A model generated the notes under the pieces. That model was not told the DNA's origin. It searched no databases and saw only the letters and a program-made list of their open reading frames with translations. Position numbers and translations under genes: made by a program. From NCBI RefSeq assembly GCF_023065955.2, contig NW_026622874.1, positions 24,299,772 through 24,363,771 of the forward strand: a stretch of DNA of 64,000 nt, written 5' to 3'. Source of the DNA: Ursus arctos. Its lineage: Eukaryota > Chordata > Mammalia > Carnivora > Ursidae. Shown piece after piece: positions 33,560-46,100 of the stretch (within the stretch, counting starts at the first letter, position 1; each line of letters begins with the position of its first letter).

Positions 33560-34110
33560 CAACAAAACAACAAGATTTGGGGCAGCACAGAAACATACAG
33601 GGGGAAAAAAAAGCTAAGATCACCCATAACTTCACAACCTGGAAAAAACTTCTGGCATATTGATGTATTTCTGATGGAGGAGAGTTGGAAGGCAGGCAGG
33701 CAGGGACAAGGGGCCCCCCCTTAAGAGGAAACCACCCTTCAAAGTATCTTACACCACCCTGGAAGGAGTCCTGCACCCTTTCCCATGTGATAGATAGATA
33801 GATGACAAAAGCCTGATTGGATGACAGGCGCAGGGAGGTTTTATCAGATTAAATCAGCCCAACAAGCCCGTGAGAAATCCCAGACTTAGAAACTCTGGTG
33901 GCAACCCTCTTGGGTCCTCTCCCTCTTTGGGGGCTTTGTACTCTCACTTAGCTATTGCTCAATAAACCTGGCTTTGCTGCCCACCACTCTGTCTGGTCTA
34001 CCTCTTCATTCTTCAAAGAGCATGACCAAGAACCACAGGTGCCTAAGGAAAAGAAATCCTGGAACCTTTCCTTCTACTGTTATTTAATGCCTATTTTTGT
34101 CTCCATCTCC
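33560..34110 (+). repeat. Unnamed old interspersed repeat, split by LTR B
   Basis: Left part: aagatcacccataacttcac, ending gatgtatttc. Right part from 34067: tttccttctactgttattta. Joining across the LTR gives gatgtatttccttctactg, as in a common old mammalian repeat (atcacccataatcccaccac...tgtatttccttc type). I do not name the family. Confidence 0.5.
33672..34066 (+). mobile_element. ERV1-like solo LTR B
   Basis: 395 bp starting TGATGGAGGAGAG and ending near GGAACC. It has ggcaggcaggcagggacaag, aagcctgattggatgacagg and ctctccctctttgggggctt. The AATAAA signal is at 33961-33966, followed by ctggctttgctgcccaccac. A 4-bp repeat, tttc, flanks it at 33668-33671 and 34067-34070, consistent with the short duplications of gammaretrovirus-like ERVs. 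No internal viral genes remain. Confidence 0.85.
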
Positions 34111-34176
34111 GCCTAAAATACATGATATCTGCCATTTGATGGCCAGCTTTCTTACCCCCTTTTGCCATTCTTTTTT

Positions 34177-34372
34177 TTTTTTTTTTAAGATTTTATTTAT
34201 TTGTCAGAGTGAAGACAGAGCATACAAGCAGGGGGAGCAGCAGGCAGAAGGAGAAGCAGGCTCCTCTCTGAGCAAGGAGCCAGATGTGGGACTCGCTCAC
34301 AGGACTCTGGGATCATGACCTGAGCTGAAGGCAGACGCTTAACTGGCTGAGCCACCCAAGCATCCTTCCCCA
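34177..34372 (-). mobile_element. Can-SINE with 15-bp duplication
   Basis: Antisense SINEC: poly-T, taagattttatttatttgtc, agcagggggagcagcaggca, head complement gccacccaagcatcc. Duplication ttgccattctttttt at 34162-34176 and 34373-34387 (the left copy merges into poly-T). Confidence 0.92.
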
Positions 34373-34387
34373 TTGCCATTCTTTTTT

Positions 34388-35634
34388 GAGTATTTCCCTG
34401 ATAAAAATTCACCCAAAGTCATGATTTAATGAACAGATATTTGCCTTCCAAGACTAAGACAGTGTTCTTATCCAGGAATTAGCTTTAAATTGGTATTGAG
34501 GACATTAACATTCCCACTCAGCACTATACACACTCACACACAGGCCCACACTTCTCCCCTCTGAAAGTTTATCAGGAAGGCAGGTGGATTAAACACCCCT
34601 CACTATGAGGGGCAGGCTCTCCAGATGGGGTCTGTGGGCTTGGGCTGGAGTGGAAGGCTGGAGGTTCAGGAAATTGTGGGTACAAGTGGATTGTTGACAG
34701 CTGTTCATTCCCCCTTTTGAAGCCTCCACTCCTTGACCAGAGAGCTTCCTTTGGGATAGAGTGTGAACCACTTACCTGACAGCTGGGACCAGGGCTCAAA
34801 ACTCCGTGGGTGTATGTCTTGATGCGCATTCAAAACAATTCAATGTGAACTCTGCCAAAATAAAGCTGGATTAGGCCAGAGAGTGTATCTGTTCTCCCGG
34901 GAGTGCTGACATCATCCTCCTACAGCTTGGTTTATTTTCCTGGTTTCCTGGGTTGCCTTTAATCAGGCACACACTCCAGAAGAAATGCACCCTTTCTGTG
35001 GAGATGGTGGCTAGTACAGCCCAAAAGGCCACTGGCACAGCCTATGTGCCCGCCAACAGGGGCACGGTTGCTGGTAATATTTTGGGTTCTTGGGGGCTAG
35101 CAGAGGACAGGAGAATGGGGTGTAGGTGGGAAGGATAGCCAACAGCAGCTGTGAACCCGCCTCAAAGAAACTCTTCAAGGGAGAGTTCCCGAGCCATGGC
35201 TCTGGGGGCCAATTTTCTCAGCTTTGAGGGTCAGCACCTGGACTCTGCAGGGACTGACACCACTGGGAGTAGAAGATTGAAAATGAGGGTAAACAAAGGA
35301 AGAGAAGCAGGGCCTAATTGCCCAAGAGGCCGGCTATCAGTGCTTGGCCATCCAGAAGACGAGCGAACCACCAATTCGAAAGAAGATAGAATTTAATATT
35401 TAATATTTCATAGAGAGCATTCATGTATTGCCTGGGGGAAGAGGTGAGGTAGAGAGGGAAAGGTAATTAGGGCCTCAACAGGTTCTGAATGGGTAGGAAG
35501 GAGACTTGAGAAAGGAGGAGCAAGTGGAGGATAAAAGGAGAGAGAAGAGCGAGGATGGCATCCATGTACAAATATATATTAGTATCTATTGTGTCATAGG
35601 CTCTGGGCTACTGGGGACATAGAATTGATACTTT
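34388..35634. other. No assignable feature
   Basis: Unassigned sequence. Short (CA)-type runs lie near 34530-34550. Open frames of 60-85 codons on both strands show no domain. Confidence 0.4.
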
Positions 35635-35635
35635 T

Positions 35636-35857
35636 GGGGCGCCTGGGTGGCTTGATCCGTTAGGTGTCTGACTCTTGATTTCCGCTCAGGTCATGATTGC
35701 AGGGTCATGAGGTCGAGCCCCATGTGGGGCTCCATGGTCAGTGGGGAGTCTGCTTGGGACTCTCTCCCTCTCCCTCTCCCTCTCCCTCTCCCTCTGCCCC
35801 TCCCCCTGCTCTCGCTCTCTCTCTAATAAATAAATAAATCTTAAAAAAAATTAAAAG
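35636..35857 (+). mobile_element. Can-SINE with expanded (TCCCTC)n
   Basis: Full sense SINEC from ggggcgcctgggtggcttga to the aataaataaataaatctt tail and A-run. The CT-rich centre is expanded as about six CCCTCT units at 35762-35796. Flanks are imperfect repeats: attgatactttt at 35624-35635 and attcgacacttt at 35858-35869. Confidence 0.92.
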
Positions 35858-36253
35858 ATTCGACACTTTCAAGCCCTGACTTCAAGGGAGAGTGTGCTAC
35901 AGATTTGTTCCCTAGACCCCTGCTGTAGTAATTGCTTTAAAACCTTTGTTGTTTGGACTATCCAGATGGTCCTAGGCTTCAGTCGTGTGCAGTTGAAGGT
36001 TGTATACAGATTTTGGGGCTCCAGATACCATACTGGCCATATCCACCAGGCTGGCTTCCTAGCTACCATCTCTTGCTGGCTGCTGGCTCTCCAGGAGGAC
36101 ACCCAGTCTCCATCTTTAGATGGAGTGTGTTCAAGAACTTTGGGGAGGGCTTGCAACTCTCTAAGGCAAATCAAACAAATGTCATATATTCATTCAAATA
36201 GGGTCTGGAATGTTTATCCTTAATTTATTCATTTATTTGTTCATTCATATTTT

Positions 36254-36447
36254 TTTTTAAAGATTTTATTTATTTATTTGACAGAGATAGAGACAGCCAG
36301 CGAGAGAGGGAACACAAGCAGGGGGAGTGGGAGAGGAAGAAGCAGGCTCATAGCAGAGGAGCCTGATGTGGGGCTCGATCCCATAACGCCAGGATCACGC
36401 CCTGAGCCGAAGGCAGACGCTTAACCGCTGTGCCACCCAGGCGCCCC
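36254..36447 (-). mobile_element. Young Can-SINE, ursid-type, 16-bp duplication
   Basis: Antisense full-length SINE with gacagccagcgagagaggga, gaagaagcaggctcatagca and gctcgatcccataacgccag. Perfect duplication tgttcattcatatttt at 36238-36253 and 36448-36463. Nearly identical to 58335-58533, so both belong to a recently active subfamily. Confidence 0.95.
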
Positions 36448-36463
36448 TGTTCATTCATATTTT

Positions 36464-37384
36464 AAACCTAGCGGTTAGACCTTATTCCTACATGGTTAAG
36501 AAGGTTATATCTAGCCATTTCTCTTCCTTAGTACTTGAAACCAGAGGGAAAACCATTATGACAACCTCTCCCTGTGATATAACTATCTTGGAAACCATCT
36601 TAGACCAGATTAAGAAGGGAGGTCGAACCATTCTTGAATCACTTGAAACTGGGAACTTGCATTGCCTCCAGGGTGAAAACCCTGGGTTGGGAGCTGGGCA
36701 CAAACATGGGAAATCTGCTTGGGGTTTCTTTTTCTTGGCTTCGATATGTCTCCAATGGCTCAGTGCAGAATCACTGAAGGTATTGGTGCCACTACTAAAT
36801 CAGTACTCTCTGTGTCGTCACCTGTCTTTACCATCAAAGACCCTTGGGAGACCTTGCTGTCCTGCAAGACGGAATTATAGCCATGAAGAGGATGCCTCCT
36901 TGCTTTCAGGTTGCTTGCAGCCTAGGAGAGGGGGCAGAAGGCAAATGACTGACTGGTATTTGAAGCAGAATAAAGTGAGTCCTAAATTGTGGAAGAGGCA
37001 GTGTGGCCATGGGGACTCAGAAGTGAGGGCAATTTTATTCTAGGGTGGGATTCCAAAAATTTCATGAAAGAGGGATGCAGTTCAGGTGGGCCCTTCAAGG
37101 ATAAGTAAGATTTCTCAGGTAGAAAAGGTGGAAGGATGTTTTCCAGGATAAGGGAATTATAAGGGAATTGTAGGGAAATCTGAAAGCACCAATGCATTGC
37201 AGGGAAAACAACTATTCGGGGGTGGTTTAAAGGGAGGGGGCATGCACGGAGTGACGAAGTGACAGTCATGGGAAGATCACTTGAGAGACCCACAGCAAGA
37301 AGCTCAGCAACATTCCCACGGATGTTCAGGTGGGAGGCAGTGTGGCACCGCCAGAAGAGTGTGCTCCTCCAAGGCAGGCGTCCC
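36464..37384. other. Unassigned, contains a 183-codon open frame
   Basis: 36492-37043 (+) is open for 183 codons (MVKKVISSHFSSLVLETRGK at the start). No domain, signal peptide or repeat is recognised. A frame this long is expected about once by chance in 64 kb read in six frames, by my rough estimate from stop-codon frequency. I do not call a gene. Confidence 0.5.
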
Positions 37385-37570
37385 AGGGTCTGCCTCTCAG
37401 TGCCATCTCATTATTGCTGACTGACCTTGAACAAATTATTTAACATCTTTGATCCTCATTTTCATGATATGCAAATTGAAGATAATATTCTTGGCCCTCC
37501 GTGCGAAGTTTAAATGATGTGATATTCAGAAAGTGCCCAACAAGTACCCATGACAGACCCTCATGAAGTG
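37385..37570 (+). repeat. MIR
   Basis: Sense MIR: ctgactgaccttgaacaaattatttaacatctttgatcctcattttcatgat, then aatgatgtgatattcagaaagtgcccaacaag. Confidence 0.65.
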
Positions 37571-37639
37571 TAGCCCCTTCTCTTACCCTCTGAAGTGGCA
37601 TAAATCAGGAAAGGTCGTTGTGCATCAAAAGGTTTTCTA

Positions 37640-38165
37640 TTCTGTCATCCATTTCACAAATATTTATTGACCACTTACTATGTGTTATGTCCTGCGCTAG
37701 GTAATGCGGGATGTCCAAGACGTAAGCTCTAAAAGACAGAATAATATATTGGGGGAATGATATGCAAAGAAGTCAAAGGTTAGGCATAGTCTGAGCTAAC
37801 TCGTCTGCAGCCATCTTGAGGCTGTCTACAACTGATGAATGAAGGAGCATCCAGACAGTGAGTCGCACATGACTTGCTGGGAGACATAGAGCAGGCTGAG
37901 GTCACTGAGGGCTGGCGGGGGATGGGAGGTTGCTGGAAAGGTGTCAAGGAACAGGAGAAATGTGAGCCAGACCTCAAGCATGGTTAGCATTTGGCATGGC
38001 AGAGAGGGGAGAAAAAGTTGTGCTGAGTAGTAAAACAGCCACGGAACAAAGTGACCTTAAGACACTGTCTAGTTTGATTGTAGAGGAGGGGTCCTGGGAG
38101 ATAAGGTTGAGGGACAAGTTGAGGCCAAATTCTGGAAAGCACTGGAAAGCAAGCTAGGGACTTCA
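37640..38165 (-). repeat. L2 3' region, antisense
   Basis: Starts tccatttcacaaatatttattgaccacttactatgtgttatgtcctgcgctagg, the antisense L2 end. It continues with patchy L2 match to gaaagcaagctagggacttcaatttcc at its right end. Confidence 0.65.
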
Positions 38166-38263
38166 ATTTCCATTATAGGCATTGTCTTTTTCACTGGGTG
38201 CTCTAGGCCACACTGCTCTGCCCCCTAACCCCCACACTGATTTATGCCACTTATTCTCTAGTA

Positions 38264-38467
38264 AATATATATGTATATTTAAATATACTTTAAGAGTATA
38301 TTTATTTACTTGAGAGAGACAGAGAGAGCATAAGCTGGGGGGAGGGGCAGAGAGAGAAGCAGGCTCCCCCTGAACAGGGAGCCCGAAGCAGGGCTCAATC
38401 CCAGAGCCTCAGGACCATGATCCGAGCTGAAGGCAGATGTTAGCTGACTGAGTCACCCAGGTGGCCC
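38264..38467 (-). mobile_element. Can-SINE, older
   Basis: Antisense SINE: agtatatttatttacttgag, gagagacagagagagcataa, gaagcaggctccccctgaac, head complement gagtcacccaggtggccc. Flanks repeat tctagta at 38257-38263 and 38468-38474. Confidence 0.85.
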
Positions 38468-38474
38468 TCTAGTA

Positions 38475-39899
38475 TTTATATATTACCTTGTATTATTTTC
38501 TTTCGATATATGTGTCACCTTATACCCTAAGCAAGATCGTAAATTCCATAGGATAGGTCACATAAAGATTTCCTTAACTTGATATGACTCAGTATGGTAG
38601 CATATCGTCAAAGCTGAGAGGTAAAGAAGGCTTGGGGATACCCATGGAGAAGCTGTGATCACGCTGTTGTGACAGCTTGCAGTAAGTCCCAGCCACTGCA
38701 GAGGCACCATAATAAGCACATTTAGTCTCTGCAATGTTGATTTTAATGCTTTTGGTATTACCTTGATGATGTGACCCTCCAGTTGGAGCAGTATCTCTAT
38801 AGACCATATTGACGTCCTTCCTGTCCATTAATCATAAATAATAGACTCCTCAGATATAAGTGGAGGGGACATTTTTCTGTTGAAGGGTCTTAGACCTTCC
38901 AGATTCTTTTAGGTTTGCTTGCCCAGCTCCTTGACTTCCCTGAAAAAGGCAACTGAAGTCTCATCATATAACAAAAGAACTGCTATGGGCCCCTAATTCC
39001 CTTACTCTTTAGAGACCCCGTCCTTTGATATCACGGCTGCTCTCTCTCAGCTTAGTCCCGAGGAGGAAATCAACCAGGAACCTTAGGAATCAGGTGACTG
39101 AGGGCAGAAAGCAAGTACTATGCAGAGCAAACACGGCCTGCCTGGATGTTTGCTTTGGTTTAAAGAGTTACTGGGGATAGTATACTAACCTTTTGTTTTG
39201 CAGGCAGCTTTACTTACCCAGTAAATAGCTGTTTTTGAGTAGCAATTTTCCATGTGACCAGTCAAAAAGATTCTTAAAATAGACCTTTCTTCCCTGTGGA
39301 TCAACTAAGATGGCAACAGTGACAACTCGGCCATTGGTTCCACTCGTGTGTCAGGACAATGGCCAATCAGGAATGCGTGGGTTTCTTGTCTATCTGGGGT
39401 CCAGCTCTTTGTTCATTTCACTGTCTCTTGAAGCCATAGCCTTTGGTGGCCCAAGTGGTAGAGTCCTCACATGAGTGTCTGCTGCCCCAGACGCCGCTAG
39501 AGACCCGCACAGTGGGGCAAGTGCATGGATGGGCTCACTCATCTGGAGTAGATTTCTTTGGTTCTACAGACACTTTAAAACCTGGTTTTCCATGAAGTAA
39601 GAACAGATAAATGGGTGGGAGTGAATATGAGACTGGAAAGAAGCCATATCTAGTGGTTTCTCGAAGGAACAAGGGCAAAATCTCCCCTCTTCTACAGGAG
39701 CCTGCTCATTCTGTGAGGGGTTAACGAGAGTCTGTAGCTGGTTGGTTGCCTGGATCATAGCCTAGCCCTGAAGGCCCAGCAGATGCTGACTATCCTCAGA
39801 TTCTTTTTTCTTTTTTCCTCCCCTCACACATATTTTCACTGGAGTAAGACTAACTCTTTACATACAGCCCTCACAGCATGTACATGTATGCACCTTACA
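38475..39899. other. No assignable feature
   Basis: Unassigned. The 79-codon open frame at 38589-38828 (-) and 64-codon frame at 39564-39758 (-) have no family resemblance I recognise. Confidence 0.4.
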
Positions 39900-40295
39900 C
39901 CAGTTCTCTCCTCTGGTCTATGTTCCCTGTGTTCATGCTGTTCTTTTTCTCCTGATACATCCTTCCCTTTCCTCTGTATCTTTTCAAATCCTTATCATTC
40001 CTCAAGGTCCAGTGCAACCTCCGTCCTCCATACAGCCTCCCCAGAATGTTCCCTTGTGTTTCCTCACAGTTTTGCCCTGGTTCTTGTTATGTGAGTCAGT
40101 CTATGTGTCTTGTGGAGTCTGTGAACTCCAAGAGGGCAGACTCCATGCTGGATTCTTTTCATGCTTTGCCCACGTTACCTAAGACAGCTCTCATTCCCGA
40201 GATCACTTATCTCCCCTTTGTCATTCACTTCTGAAATGCCCATGGCTACTTGCACAAAGTTGGTGATCCATACATGTTTGCTGATTGGTTGGTTT
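39900..40295 (+). repeat. L2 distal to 3' end
   Basis: Sense L2: tcctcaaggtccagtgcaac, tccatacagcctccccagaa, gtctgtgaactccaagaggg, ending ggtgatccatacatgtttgctgattggttgg. Confidence 0.65.
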
Positions 40296-41549
40296 ATCTG
40301 CTGTCTATATTAAAGAGAAGACAATAATCATTAAAATGATAAAAGGCTCAGCATGATCCAAGAGCCTTATTTTGGATCCTTGAAAAGTGAGCATGTCTAA
40401 ACACATAATGGCCTTTGTGTGCATTTCTCTTCCATTTAGTTGCTGACAAGGCAGTCTGACTCTAGCTTCTCTTATGCTTAGTTAGAACAATTCAAATTAG
40501 TAAACATTAAATAAGTATCTGCTAAGTGCACCTCACTCTGCTGGATCCTGGTTATGGGATCTGTGGCCCTGCTCCTGGAAAAGAGGGTTGAGAAGCCTTA
40601 ATTAGTTGCCAATCACTTATTTCCTTCTTAGCCCTAATGGGAAATGACCATGAGAGCTAAGAGCAGTAGCCACAGGTTGTTCAGGGCAAGGAAAAGATAG
40701 AGAAGGAGTTCCAAGGTCTCAGAAGCTGGAATGAAGAATTTCATCTTCCAAGAGCACTAACTGGTTGATGCTCAAAGTAAATAGGAGGGTCTGAGGTGAC
40801 TCAAATGACCAATTATCAAGTGTCACAGCAGTCACCAGAGCCAGATGAGACCTCCAATGAGGGGACTCAGACTGTAACTCTTTCTGGGGGGCAACCAAAC
40901 CTTCATCAGTCATGGAACAAAGTCAGCAAAGGTCCCTGAGCAAAGCTAAATATATCCAGGTTGCCTGAAGTGCTTGAGGGCATGAACTTCATGGAAAAAA
41001 CAGTGCAAATGAGGAACCACTTATATGCCAGGGAGAGAGACCAGAAAGGACAGTACCCATGGCTGGTGAATCACAATAGCGAAAGAGGGAAATGTCACTA
41101 GTGTTGACCAGCAGCAGCTGCTTCGCTATATCACAGTGTGTTGGGGTGGGAGGGGGGTGGGAGTGCTGGTGGGGGGTTTGTCTTTAGCCAAGGCGCTTGA
41201 GCCATCCTGGGGATTTCTAGATGACAGATGACCATCAAACTTCTACCTCTAATGGCTTATAGAAATGAAATGTTTTTTCAAAGAATCATATAAACAGCTG
41301 AGAGTTACAAAAGCACGTCAGCTCCTACCCAATGATCGGAGCATGCAATTTCTAGGATGCCATAACTTGATGACGTAATAGTAGCACCCTACCTACTGGT
41401 GGTCCGGAGAAAATGCTGAGATCATTGTCAGTGTAGATAGTGTGTCTAATTTGCAAGGAGTTGAAGGAAGCTAAGATGAAGTGTTATCTTGCTCACTCAA
41501 GAGTGGCTCTCAAGGGTAAGATGAGCAGGAGGGGGTAGGAGGTGAGGGA
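40296..41549. other. No assignable feature
   Basis: Mostly unassigned. A short antisense L2-like terminus (taaataagtatctgctaagtgc) lies near 40508-40530. A G-rich stretch (gggtgggaggggggtgggag) lies at 41143-41162. Confidence 0.4.
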
Positions 41550-41760
41550 GCTCTTACTGGGTCCCTATTCATACCTTTTGTGAGTATTATCTCATTCAAT
41601 ACTTTGCAGTAAGTGTTACTCCCATTTTATAGGTGAAGAAACTAAGACTCATGAAATTTACATAATCCTGATGTCACATGATAATAACCATTAAAGTTGG
41701 GGTTCAAACTTAGGCCACCTAGCTCCAAAGCCTGGGCTCTATCTTCTCCACTGCAGTGTT
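41550..41760 (-). repeat. MIR, antisense, nearly full length
   Basis: Antisense MIR: tgagtattatctcattcaat, cccattttataggtgaagaa, actaagactcatgaaattta, ggttcaaacttaggccacct, ctccaaagcctgggctctat. Confidence 0.8.
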
Positions 41761-42639
41761 TTCCAGCTCTTTCTACTCCCTTTGGGTATGAAATCCTAGC
41801 CAGGAAGAACTTCCAGAGAGGGCCTAGTAAAATTAGGACACGGGGGAAGAGATCAGGAGATCCTTGCTCATAAAACCTCCTAGATCTTGGGCCAATACCA
41901 AGCTAACAATCAACCAACACCCCTTCTAGGCCAACTCAACACTTTCCTACTTGGAATTTCTGTTTTTTCCAAAATGGCGTTTCTCTGAGAAATATATTGA
42001 ACTAGGTGAAAGGTGGATGTCATTGCCTTTTCCCCTTTACTTTTCATATATGATAACCTTTATGGTCACATCCCAGTCTCATTGGTCTTTGCCCTCAGTG
42101 CAAAGAAAGTGCATGTTTACCCAACCTTTATACCACATGGCTCTGAGCAGCACATGCTCTGATCTGGACTAAGTCCACATAGCAGAGGGTGGGTGGCCTT
42201 CTACTGACCCTTCCAGGAAACACCTGTCCTCCCCAGGTTCCCCTTGGTCCTGTGCTAGTGGCAACGGTGCTGGGGACAGCGTGGGCAGTAGCCTACTTCT
42301 CTGCAGGAAGTTCAGAAACAGTCCCACCAGCTTCTCCAGGATGAACCTCAAATGCCTTTGCTCACTGTAAATCCTCCCTCTTCCTTTCTTCTGTTACTTC
42401 AAGCATTGGCTGCACGTGCGTGCTTGTAACACATTTTTTATACTTGAGAGGAAAACAATGAAGCTCTCATACCTTACTTCAAGACACATAAGACAGCGAT
42501 TTGGAGGCAGGTGTAGGTTCCAGGAGCCTTGTCTTCTCCTTTACTCTTTTTGTCTTAAGGTTGGTGTTCCTTAGGATTTTGTGGGGGAACATCATCTCTT
42601 CTCAGTGTTTTCAGTCTCCCTGGGCAATCTCATTCTTCA
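41761..42639. other. No assignable feature
   Basis: Unassigned sequence without a recognisable gene or repeat. Confidence 0.4.
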
Positions 42640-42755
42640 GTATGACAGCAATTACCACTTACATGTGATGACTCTGGAATCTCTTCTCAGCCCCCAGCAC
42701 TTACCTGTCCACTAGATACCTCTGCTTGGAAGTCCCTCGGGACACAGTGGCTGCT
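42640..42755 (+). repeat. L2 ORF2 fragment
   Basis: Short sense L2 match: acatgtgatgactctggaat, then tctcagcccccagcacttac, then tagatacctctgcttggaag. Confidence 0.5.
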
Positions 42756-42989
42756 CCATAAGTCACTGTCGAATGCTTGGGCTACCTAAACCCTGAAGTC
42801 GGCAGCTCGGGCAGAGGTAGGCCTCTGACTTTTTGGATTGTACAGCCCCCCTTTTGTTGTTGTTGTTGTGTGAGGCAGTTTGGAGTGGTGAGCGGATCAC
42901 AGGTCTCAGAACTACAACTGTGTGCAGACTCTGACCTTGTTCTTAACATCTACACCTATTCATCTGTCTGAAGGCAACGGGTCAGTCTC

Positions 42990-43160
42990 TGTGGTAGGCA
43001 GTACGGAGTGCCATCCAGGATTCCAGATCTGGTTCTGACGCAAGTAAGCTGGGAGGTTTTGAGCATGTCCTTCCCTTTGCCTCCTTGGGTCTCATGAGAT
43101 AGTTGACCTGGATGATTTCTAAAGTCCCTTCAGTGTGAAGCATTCTAGCACCTCTGGGTA
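42990..43160 (+). repeat. MIR-family element
   Basis: Sense order: ggattccagatctggttctg, ttgcctccttgggtctcatg, gatgatttctaaagtccctt, and an end like gaagcattctagcac. A T-run at 43169-43182 follows. Confidence 0.6.
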
Positions 43161-43184
43161 GAACCTTTTTTTTTTTTTTTCAGA

Positions 43185-46100
43185 GTAAGCTGATAGCTTT
43201 TGTTAGGAAGTGCTACTAGAAATCTCAGCAACTTGGCAAATTTCATTGTTTTTCTGTAGCTTTGTCCAGATCTCTCCAAATGAGGTTGGGAATAGCTGTT
43301 GGCTCCAACACCGTTCACAATTCAGACTCCTGTTAGAGTAGATGTACACGTAGCAGGCTGGAAGGGGAGGGTGAAAACGGCTCCAACCCACACAGACACT
43401 TATTTTTGCTTAACTCATCCACTTTTCCTTCTTCCTGAAACATGGACCCACGGAAGCAGCTGTTGTCTGAGTGCACCTGGCAAGTGGGGTCTGCACGGGT
43501 GACTGTGCAGAAGGGAGCTGTAACTCCAGGTTGTAAGTGCTTACCAAAATGCCAGAAGCACAAATGATGTATCTAAGTGAGTTGTTATCTTTCCAAGTAT
43601 TCACCTTGGTAGGGGCATAGTTATTCTAAAACTGTTTGGGGACTACTACTTATTTCTGACGGTAAGTTAATGTTAATTTTAATCAATGTACGCAAGCTTT
43701 GAGTTGAAACAAGCCAACTGTGCTACAAACACTGACCAACACAGCAGTCCACTAGCCGGCTGACCGCCTCCCCCATATCTGGCTCCCTCAGACGCAACCA
43801 CATTCAGGTCTTCCAGCGCCTTCTTATCATACGTACTTCCATATTTTTAAATAATATGCTCATACTACTGTCCATTGATTAATAATTTGACATTATTTTT
43901 AAAATTTTACCACAGATGAAATTTTAAATCTCTTGTATTCCCTCTTCTTCCTCTCATGCTTCCACTTCCTCCAACAGAGAATTCGAGCTATATTCAGTGT
44001 TTAGATTATTATGATCACTGAAGGATTGCTTGTGCTAAGCCCAGTAGTGGACTACAATTCCAACCTTGTTTTTTTCCAGTAATTCATGATTGCCTGCTTC
44101 CTCTTCCCCACCCTCTTCTTCCTCTTTCTTCTTCTTCTATTCATTATCTTTGTATCTATGGCTAAATTTCCCTAACAGCATTCAACATCCTCTCTATACC
44201 AATTTCTATGTGGTCAAAACTGGTGTCTGTGGGGTATGGAGATAATTTCTCATTTATCTTGAAGCCTGCTATGTCTATAGTTCCATTTTTCTTTTTTCTT
44301 GCAGACCTTTCTCCAGGGACCCCTGTCCTCCAGCTCCTCTTTGGCTTGTTCTCCTGACCTACTGCAAATGTGTCCACATGGGACCTCATTTCATAGTCAT
44401 CTCTGGAATTTGCATCATCTTTCTCTTATGTTGTACCTCCTATTTCCTGGATACCATGCCTTCCCCTGTATCAGTTTAATACCTCATTTCATTGGGGCGC
44501 ATTCTCTAACAATTCTCTGAGAAAATATCTGTAAGTAGTATTTTGAAATCTTGCTTGTATAAAAATGTCCATATTCGATGCTCACATTATTTGGAACTTT
44601 CAGTTGGGAACAGATAAAAATAATTTTCCTTGAAAAAAAATTGTTTTGTCAACTAGCCTTTAGTGCTGATATTGAGAAGTCTGGGGCTATTCTTATTCCT
44701 CATTTCTTTGTAAGGTATTTTTCCCCCTAGAAGTTTCTGTTTTTCCATTGGGTATTAAAATTACATGACTATGTACTTTAGAGTGGGTCCTTTTTTATTT
44801 ATTATGTTGGTCACTTACTGGGACTTTTTAGTTTAGAACTTTGTGTTCTTCAATTTTTTGTATTTTTATGATGTTTTCTCTATTATTTTTCTCTGTTGCT
44901 TTTTTTTTTTCTTTCTGGAATATCATTGGTCAGAAAATAACTGCAGAGTGATTCTCTGATTTTTAATCTGCTTATCCATCACTTTACACATTTTTATAAC
45001 TTTTGGAAGATTCCTTCAACTTTTTTACGTCTTCCACTGGGTTTATTGTATCTTTACAATATCAAAATTTATCTTTACAATAAACTTCTGCAATAAACCA
45101 CTTATTCTTATTCTCATGGTTCCTTTTGTTCTTGTTTTTGTAACTGATTCTTGTTTCATAGATGTAACCTGTATTCTACCTCTCTGAAGATACTAATCAC
45201 ATATTCATGGCAGTTTGCTGCTTTCTGAATTGCCTCTGCTTCCTCCAGGTTGTTTTGTTACTGTTTGTTATTATCTCCATCTTTCATCTTAAAGGGTTTT
45301 CTTCAGTACTGATGTTTCTTACTTGTTAGTTCTTATTTAAGAGTGAAATTAGGGTCATCTAGTGGCAATTGGGTTTTTTCACACACACCTGGTTGTATTT
45401 GGAAGATCGGAAATGCAGTGCAAAGCCCAAATCCTTGAAACAGGGGGCAATGGATTAGTATGGTAAATGTTCAATGCTTTCCCCTCTTTCATTTAGGGAG
45501 ACTTTGTTTCATTCTTGAACTTTAGAAATCATCAAAGGGGTTAATGAGTGATTACCCCTTTGAGATAATTTCAGATGCTTTCCAAAACAGAACGGGATGT
45601 GAGGTTGGAACTTCAGCTCACTGAGCCCAAAGAACACCCTCTTTGGAGATGGGCACAAACAATCAGCTGGATTAAAAGAAAGATTACATGGGTATGATGA
45701 CTACACATGGCATTGGGATTGATGCAGTTGCTCCAGGCAAGAGTGGGACTCTTGGATAGATACAAAATCCTAGTGCTATATGATCTTTGTATTTGACTTT
45801 CAAGGGAACAGCTTCTTGCAATATCACTATATGATTACAACTGTTGACTAGGAAGTTGTCTGCAACAGGACAGTCATGGGTGAATAGAGAAATTACAGAT
45901 AACACTGTCAACAAATAAGTTGAAATGTCTTCTCCCTGCTCTGAAAACAGGTAATTTTCAGATTTTAAATGAAAAATGCTAGATCTGTGTTTCTTCAATT
46001 CCAGCCATCACCTGCCATACAAATGTCTTAAATCCATCCCAGAACCTAAAGGAAATGTTTTTCTCTCTTTCATCTATTTATTCATTTATGCATCCAACCA

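Noticed and set aside
28131..34066. A provirus bounded by two LTRs
   Set aside because: The LTRs are in opposite orientation, LTR B has its own duplication, and no gag, pol or env-like sequence lies between them.
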